A stretch of 9,416 nt of DNA. It comes from an uncultured Bacilli bacterium (GTDB lineage Bacteria; Bacillota_I; Bacilli_A; RF39; UBA660). Below, piece by piece: positions 7,273-9,416 of the stretch (position 1 is its first letter; every line of letters starts with the position of its first letter). Both the position numbers and the translations under genes were made by a program. The DNA lies in the NCBI GenBank assembly GCA_944363745.1, contig CALVVD010000032.1, positions 1-9,416 on the forward strand, written 5' to 3'. The notes beneath the pieces are model-generated. The model was given only the letters and a program-made list of their open reading frames with translations, did no database searches and had not been told where the DNA came from.

Positions 7273-7773
7273 ATGAGAACATTTTATCCTAATGAGGAAT
7301 TCAATAATCTCATTACTCCTATTATAAGTAATAGTGAATATCAGAAGACAAAATCTTGTGTTCATCACGGTATGAATAGATATGATCATATGGTAAGAGT
7401 AGCATATTATTCATATAGAATTACTAAATTTTGTCATTTAAATTATAAAGATGCTACAAGAGGAGCGGTTTTACACGATTTCTTCTTAGATGATTATAAT
7501 GATAAGAAAGCGAAAGTTCTTGTTAATCATCCTAAGATAGCATTAGATAATTCTCTTAAATATTTTGAGTTAACAGATTTAGAGCAAGACATTATTAAAT
7601 CACATATGTTCCCAGTAGGTAAATCTGTTCCTCATTATCTAGAGGGTTGGATTGTTAATTTAGTAGATGACCTCGCTTGTTTCTATGAAAGAAGTTATGT
7701 CTTAAAAGAAAATATGTCAGTTGCCTTTAGTATGGTTTTTCTTCTATTCTTAGTATTCTTCAAAAGATGGTAA
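7273..7773 (+). CDS. HD-domain phosphohydrolase family protein
   Basis: This is a 166-residue protein with the metal-binding pattern of the HD superfamily. It shows His31-His32 and His39 in HHGMNRYDHMVR, the His68-Asp69 pair in VLHDFFLDD, His86, His111 in KSHMFPV, and Asp132/Asp133 in NLVDDLACFYE. Such enzymes hydrolyse phosphoester bonds in nucleotides or nucleotide second messengers; the substrate here is unknown. The C-terminal 20 residues (VAFSMVFLLFLVFFKRW) are strongly hydrophobic and could be a membrane-associated helix. I recall similar endings in related small HD proteins, so I do not read it as a frameshift. The ribosome site is AGG at 7264-7266, six bases before the ATG. It is the first gene after a strong promoter and is only four bases from the DUF177 gene, so it is probably co-expressed with L32. 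Confidence 0.85.
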   Translation: MRTFYPNEEFNNLITPIISNSEYQKTKSCVHHGMNRYDHMVRVAYYSYRITKFCHLNYKDATRGAVLHDFFLDDYNDKKAKVLVNHPKIALDNSLKYFELTDLEQDIIKSHMFPVGKSVPHYLEGWIVNLVDDLACFYERSYVLKENMSVAFSMVFLLFLVFFKRW

Positions 7774-7777
7774 TCAT

Positions 7778-8242
7778 ATGAATATAGAAGCATTACTTAA
7801 TGGTACTAAAAATGATATCCAAATAAACGATGAGTTTTTAATACCTAAAGAATTATTTCAAGATTCTGGAATATTAGATTTATCTAAAATAAAAGTAGAA
7901 GGAAAACTAACTATGCCTAGTGATGATAATTTACTACTAGATATTAGTTGTAAAGGTATAATGACTATAGAAGATTCAGTAAGTTTAAAGCCCGTAAAAT
8001 ATCATTTTTCATTTGAAATTAATGAAAATGTACTAGAAAAGTTAGAAAATGATAAATTTACTCTTGATATTCTTAGCATTTTATGGGAAAATATTGTACT
8101 GGAGATCCCTATACGTTATAGCGAAGTAACTGATTATAAAGAATACTCTGGGGATGGCTGGAAAGTTATTAGTGAAGAAGAACATAAGAATAATACTAAT
8201 AATCCATTTAAAGAATTATTAAACCAAATAGAGAAGGAGTGA
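7778..8242 (+). CDS. yceD: DUF177 (YceD/YlbN) family protein, 23S rRNA-associated
   Basis: This is a 154-residue cytosolic protein of the DUF177 family, whose members almost always sit directly upstream of rpmF and, in E. coli and plants, are linked to 23S rRNA accumulation. Family features are [27 protein letters not shown] in the middle (the usual Cys-containing strand, with only one Cys left), then [18 protein letters not shown], and [13 protein letters not shown] near the end, followed by NPFKELLNQ. The ATG is four bases after the HD gene stop and has no strong ribosome site, so translation is probably coupled. It ends in TGA followed at once by TAA, and rpmF begins five bases after the TGA. 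Assignment is strong from motif and neighbour together. Confidence 0.9.
   Translation: MNIEALLNGTKNDIQINDEFLIPKELFQDSGILDLSKIKVEGKLTMPSDDNLLLDISCKGIMTIEDSVSLKPVKYHFSFEINENVLEKLENDKFTLDILSILWENIVLEIPIRYSEVTDYKEYSGDGWKVISEEEHKNNTNNPFKELLNQIEKE
8234..8240 (+). promoter_or_regulatory. Strong ribosome binding site fixing the rpmF start at 8247
   Basis: AAGGAGT is six bases before the ATG at 8247. The other in-frame ATG, at 8268, lies nearer the usual L32 start but has no purine-rich site before it (sequence ACATTCAA). The longer L32 is therefore the one translated. Confidence 0.85.
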
Positions 8243-8246
8243 TAAT

Positions 8247-8462
8247 ATGTTAAAATTAGACATTCAAATGTTTGCAGTTCCTTTTAGAAAAGTATCAAAA
8301 ACTAGAAAGAGAATGCGTAGAAGTCATAATGCACTTGAAGTACCTGGTATGGTTAAATGTCCAAACTGTGGCGAAATGATTAAAGCACATCGTGTTTGTC
8401 CTAAGTGTGGAAGTTATAAAGGTAAAACAGTTGTAGATATGACTGAAAAAGAAGAGGCTTAG
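8247..8462 (+). CDS. rpmF: Large-subunit ribosomal protein bL32 with Prp-type N-terminal extension
   Basis: This is a 71-residue basic protein. Residues 10-60 are a standard L32: [18 protein letters not shown], then [13 protein letters not shown] and [14 protein letters not shown]. The four cysteines 38, 41, 51 and 54 form the zinc ribbon, so this is the zinc-binding form. It is part of the 50S subunit near the peptidyl-tRNA region. Usual L32 is about 57-60 residues and starts MAVPFR; here MLKLDIQMF precedes the Ala. [10 protein letters not shown] strongly resembles the MLKLNLQFFA-type leader of Firmicutes L27 that the protease Prp cuts after the Ala; a cut there would leave a mature protein starting VPFRK. 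The tail [11 protein letters not shown] is slightly longer and more acidic than usual. It is last in its operon, five bases after DUF177, with a strong ribosome site. Confidence 0.97.
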   Translation: MLKLDIQMFAVPFRKVSKTRKRMRRSHNALEVPGMVKCPNCGEMIKAHRVCPKCGSYKGKTVVDMTEKEEA

Positions 8463-8478
8463 TTATAAGTCTTTTTTT
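8451..8478 (+). terminator. Rho-independent terminator overlapping the rpmF stop
   Basis: AGGCTTA (8455-8461) pairs with TAAGTCT (8466-8472) around loop GTTA, with one G-T wobble and possible A-T extension outward. T-run 8472-8478 follows. The TAG stop (8460-8462) lies inside the stem and loop, so terminating ribosomes and hairpin folding occupy the same bases. Confidence 0.7.
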
Positions 8479-8479
8479 G

Positions 8480-8508
8480 TTGATGATTTTACTACTTTGT
8501 GATAGTAT
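8480..8508 (+). promoter_or_regulatory. Promoter of the orphan membrane-protein gene
   Basis: TTGATG (8480-8485) and TAGTAT (8503-8508) have a 17-base spacer, and TGA just before the -10 box matches an extended -10. The expected start is near 8515, leaving a leader of about 18 bases. The promoter directly abuts the T-run of the rpmF terminator. Confidence 0.65.
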
Positions 8509-8532
8509 ATAGGACAAGAAAAGAGGATTAAG

Positions 8533-9255
8533 ATGAAAGTAATTAGAGAAGAAGATAAAAATAGTAATGTTTATATAACTAAGTTTACTACTGAGCGAGG
8601 AAAAAGATCTAAATCTATTGATAAAGGTATGTTTTTAAAAAAAGATACAGAAGATTATAATGAATTAGTTGTTTATATGGCCGATGGATCTAAACCAAGA
8701 TATGAAAATGTTCCTGAACATAAGGTAAGGTTGTTAGAATTAAGATATCAACAATTCCTTAAAAATAAAGAAAAATTAAACGAGTTAAAAAACTCAAAAA
8801 AGATAATTAGCATAATTTGGGGTAGTATAGCTGGTATTATTATAGGTGTTACTACTCTTTCTACTAGTTCAATTACAATTATTTTGGCTAGCTCTCTTAT
8901 TACAATATCTTTAGCAGCTGCTTCTGCTATCATATCTAATAAATCATTAAATAGTAAAATAGATGATATAAATAAATATGACTTATTTTTTGTAAATGAA
9001 GATATGTTTAAAAATGCAGATTTAGATGACCCTAATATTTTGGAACAAGTTAAAAGTAAAGACAAAAAAGAAATTGCAATGATTAAAAATAAAAAAGACT
9101 CTGAAAATGAGAAACCATATTTTGATAATAATAGTATTGATGGACTATCATTAGATGCTTTAAGGAAGATAAAAGCAAATATAGAAAGAGAAAACTATTT
9201 AGGATTAGCTAATAAAAAAGAAGATGTTAAAGATAAAGAATTAGTAAAAAAATAA
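8533..9255 (+). CDS. Uncharacterised two-helix membrane protein
   Basis: I do not recognise this 240-residue protein. Residues 1-88 are charged and probably cytosolic, with an amphipathic, Lys-rich helix at about 62-90 (HKVRLLELRYQQFLKNKEKLNELKN) that could be a coiled coil. Two closely spaced hydrophobic helices follow, about 91-109 and 113-135, the second with small residues (LAAASAII), forming a hairpin. Residues 136-240 are again charged and low in complexity, ending in Lys- and Glu-rich sequence (KKEDVKDKELVKK). Both ends are therefore likely on the cytoplasmic side. There are no cysteines, no signal peptide cleavage site and no catalytic motif. AGAGGA at 8522-8527 supports the start. 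It has its own promoter and terminator, so it is monocistronic. A membrane scaffold or sensor role is only a guess. Confidence 0.8.
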   Translation: MKVIREEDKNSNVYITKFTTERGKRSKSIDKGMFLKKDTEDYNELVVYMADGSKPRYENVPEHKVRLLELRYQQFLKNKEKLNELKNSKKIISIIWGSIAGIIIGVTTLSTSSITIILASSLITISLAAASAIISNKSLNSKIDDINKYDLFFVNEDMFKNADLDDPNILEQVKSKDKKEIAMIKNKKDSENEKPYFDNNSIDGLSLDALRKIKANIERENYLGLANKKEDVKDKELVKK

Positions 9256-9290
9256 AATTTATATGAAAATTGTAAATTGAGAAGATTTTA

Positions 9291-9345
9291 GAGTTCAATT
9301 TTTAAAATTCTCTAGAGGAATTTAATAAATTGAAACTCTTTTTTT
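9291..9345 (+). terminator. Rho-independent terminator of the orphan membrane-protein gene
   Basis: GAGTTCAATTT (9291-9301) pairs with AAATTGAAACTC (9327-9338) with one bulged A. An inner stem AAATTC/GAATTT (9305-9310 with 9318-9323) extends the fold, and seven Ts follow at 9339-9345. It lies about 35 bases after the stop codon. Confidence 0.7.
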
Positions 9346-9363
9346 CTTGAATTTTAAAAATTG
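9296..9363. repeat. 15-bp exact inverted repeat overlapping the terminator
   Basis: CAATTTTTAAAATTC (9296-9310) is the exact reverse complement of GAATTTTAAAAATTG (9349-9363). The left copy is part of the terminator stem and the right copy lies beyond its T-run, so the two folds compete. The sequence is nearly all A and T, so chance or slippage is possible. Confidence 0.6.
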
Positions 9364-9416
9364 CTTGTTTGCATTAGTTTTACCCCTATGTTAGAGTGTA
9401 GGCATCTACGTAGAAA
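9364..9416. other. Non-coding right edge, GC-richer with short palindromes
   Basis: No gene is supported here. The stretch is less A/T-rich than its surroundings and includes TTTTACCCC, GTAG-GCAT-CTAC (9398-9409) and the ten-base palindrome TCTACGTAGA (9405-9414), running off the edge. A weak promoter-like pair, TTGTTT (9365-9370) and TATGTT (9387-9392) with 16 bases between, is possible. It may be the leader of the next gene or the start of a repeat. Confidence 0.35.

Noticed and set aside
7171..7389. Antisense open frame over the promoter and start of the HD gene
   Set aside because: It covers a well-supported promoter and the start of a conserved protein; its translation is low-complexity and hydrophobic with no family features.
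7690..7773. Possible frameshift at the hydrophobic C-terminus of the HD protein
   Set aside because: The hydrophobic ending resembles what I recall of related small HD proteins, and the stop is correctly placed four bases before the next gene.
8748..9065. Antisense open frame inside the orphan membrane-protein gene
   Set aside because: It is a reverse-strand shadow of the hydrophobic helices; no ribosome site or promoter supports it.
9388..9416. Start of a coding sequence at ATG 9388 (MLECRHLRR)
   Set aside because: No ribosome site precedes it (TTTTACCCCT), and only nine codons are visible before the edge.
9354..9416. End of a reverse-strand gene entering from the right edge
   Set aside because: The frame gives only about 20 codons with no recognisable motif and no terminator on that strand.

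Overview
The window is AT-rich chromosomal DNA from a low-GC Gram-positive bacterium. Fused secDF, the secDF-rel-dtd gene order and a DUF177-rpmF pair all point to Firmicutes (Bacilli). The extreme A+T bias, short intergenic gaps and a gut-type surface protein at the left end suggest an uncultured gut Bacilli or Mollicutes-like lineage such as RF39; that placement is inference. Genetic code 11 fits: every gene is intact with TGG as tryptophan.

Layout, all on the + strand. (1) 1-728: the 3' part of a large variable-surface-type protein gene whose last ~200 bp differ sharply in codon style from the rest. It is followed by a perfect hairpin and a Rho-independent terminator. (2) 869-7174: one promoter, then a tight run of five genes: a ComN-like small regulator, the SecDF export motor, the bifunctional (p)ppGpp enzyme Rel, D-aminoacyl-tRNA deacylase Dtd, and an AI-2E-type membrane permease. 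(3) 7210-8478: a near-consensus promoter, an HD-domain phosphohydrolase, a DUF177/YceD protein and ribosomal protein L32, ended by a terminator whose stem includes the rpmF stop codon. (4) 8480-9345: a promoter, an orphan 240-residue two-helix membrane protein, and a terminator. (5) 9346-9416: no supported gene; a somewhat GC-richer stretch with short palindromes runs off the right edge.

Functionally, the middle block combines protein export (SecDF), stringent-response control (Rel) and translation quality control (Dtd). The rpmF block is ribosome biogenesis. The most notable observation is that L32 begins with [10 protein letters not shown] directly before its usual AVPFRK-type start. This prefix closely matches the N-terminal extension of Firmicutes L27 that the Prp cysteine protease removes, so this L32 may be a second Prp-processed ribosomal protein. 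The second is the C-terminal cassette of the left-end surface protein, which looks like a C-type-lectin-fold variable region of the kind diversified by retroelements or by gene conversion.
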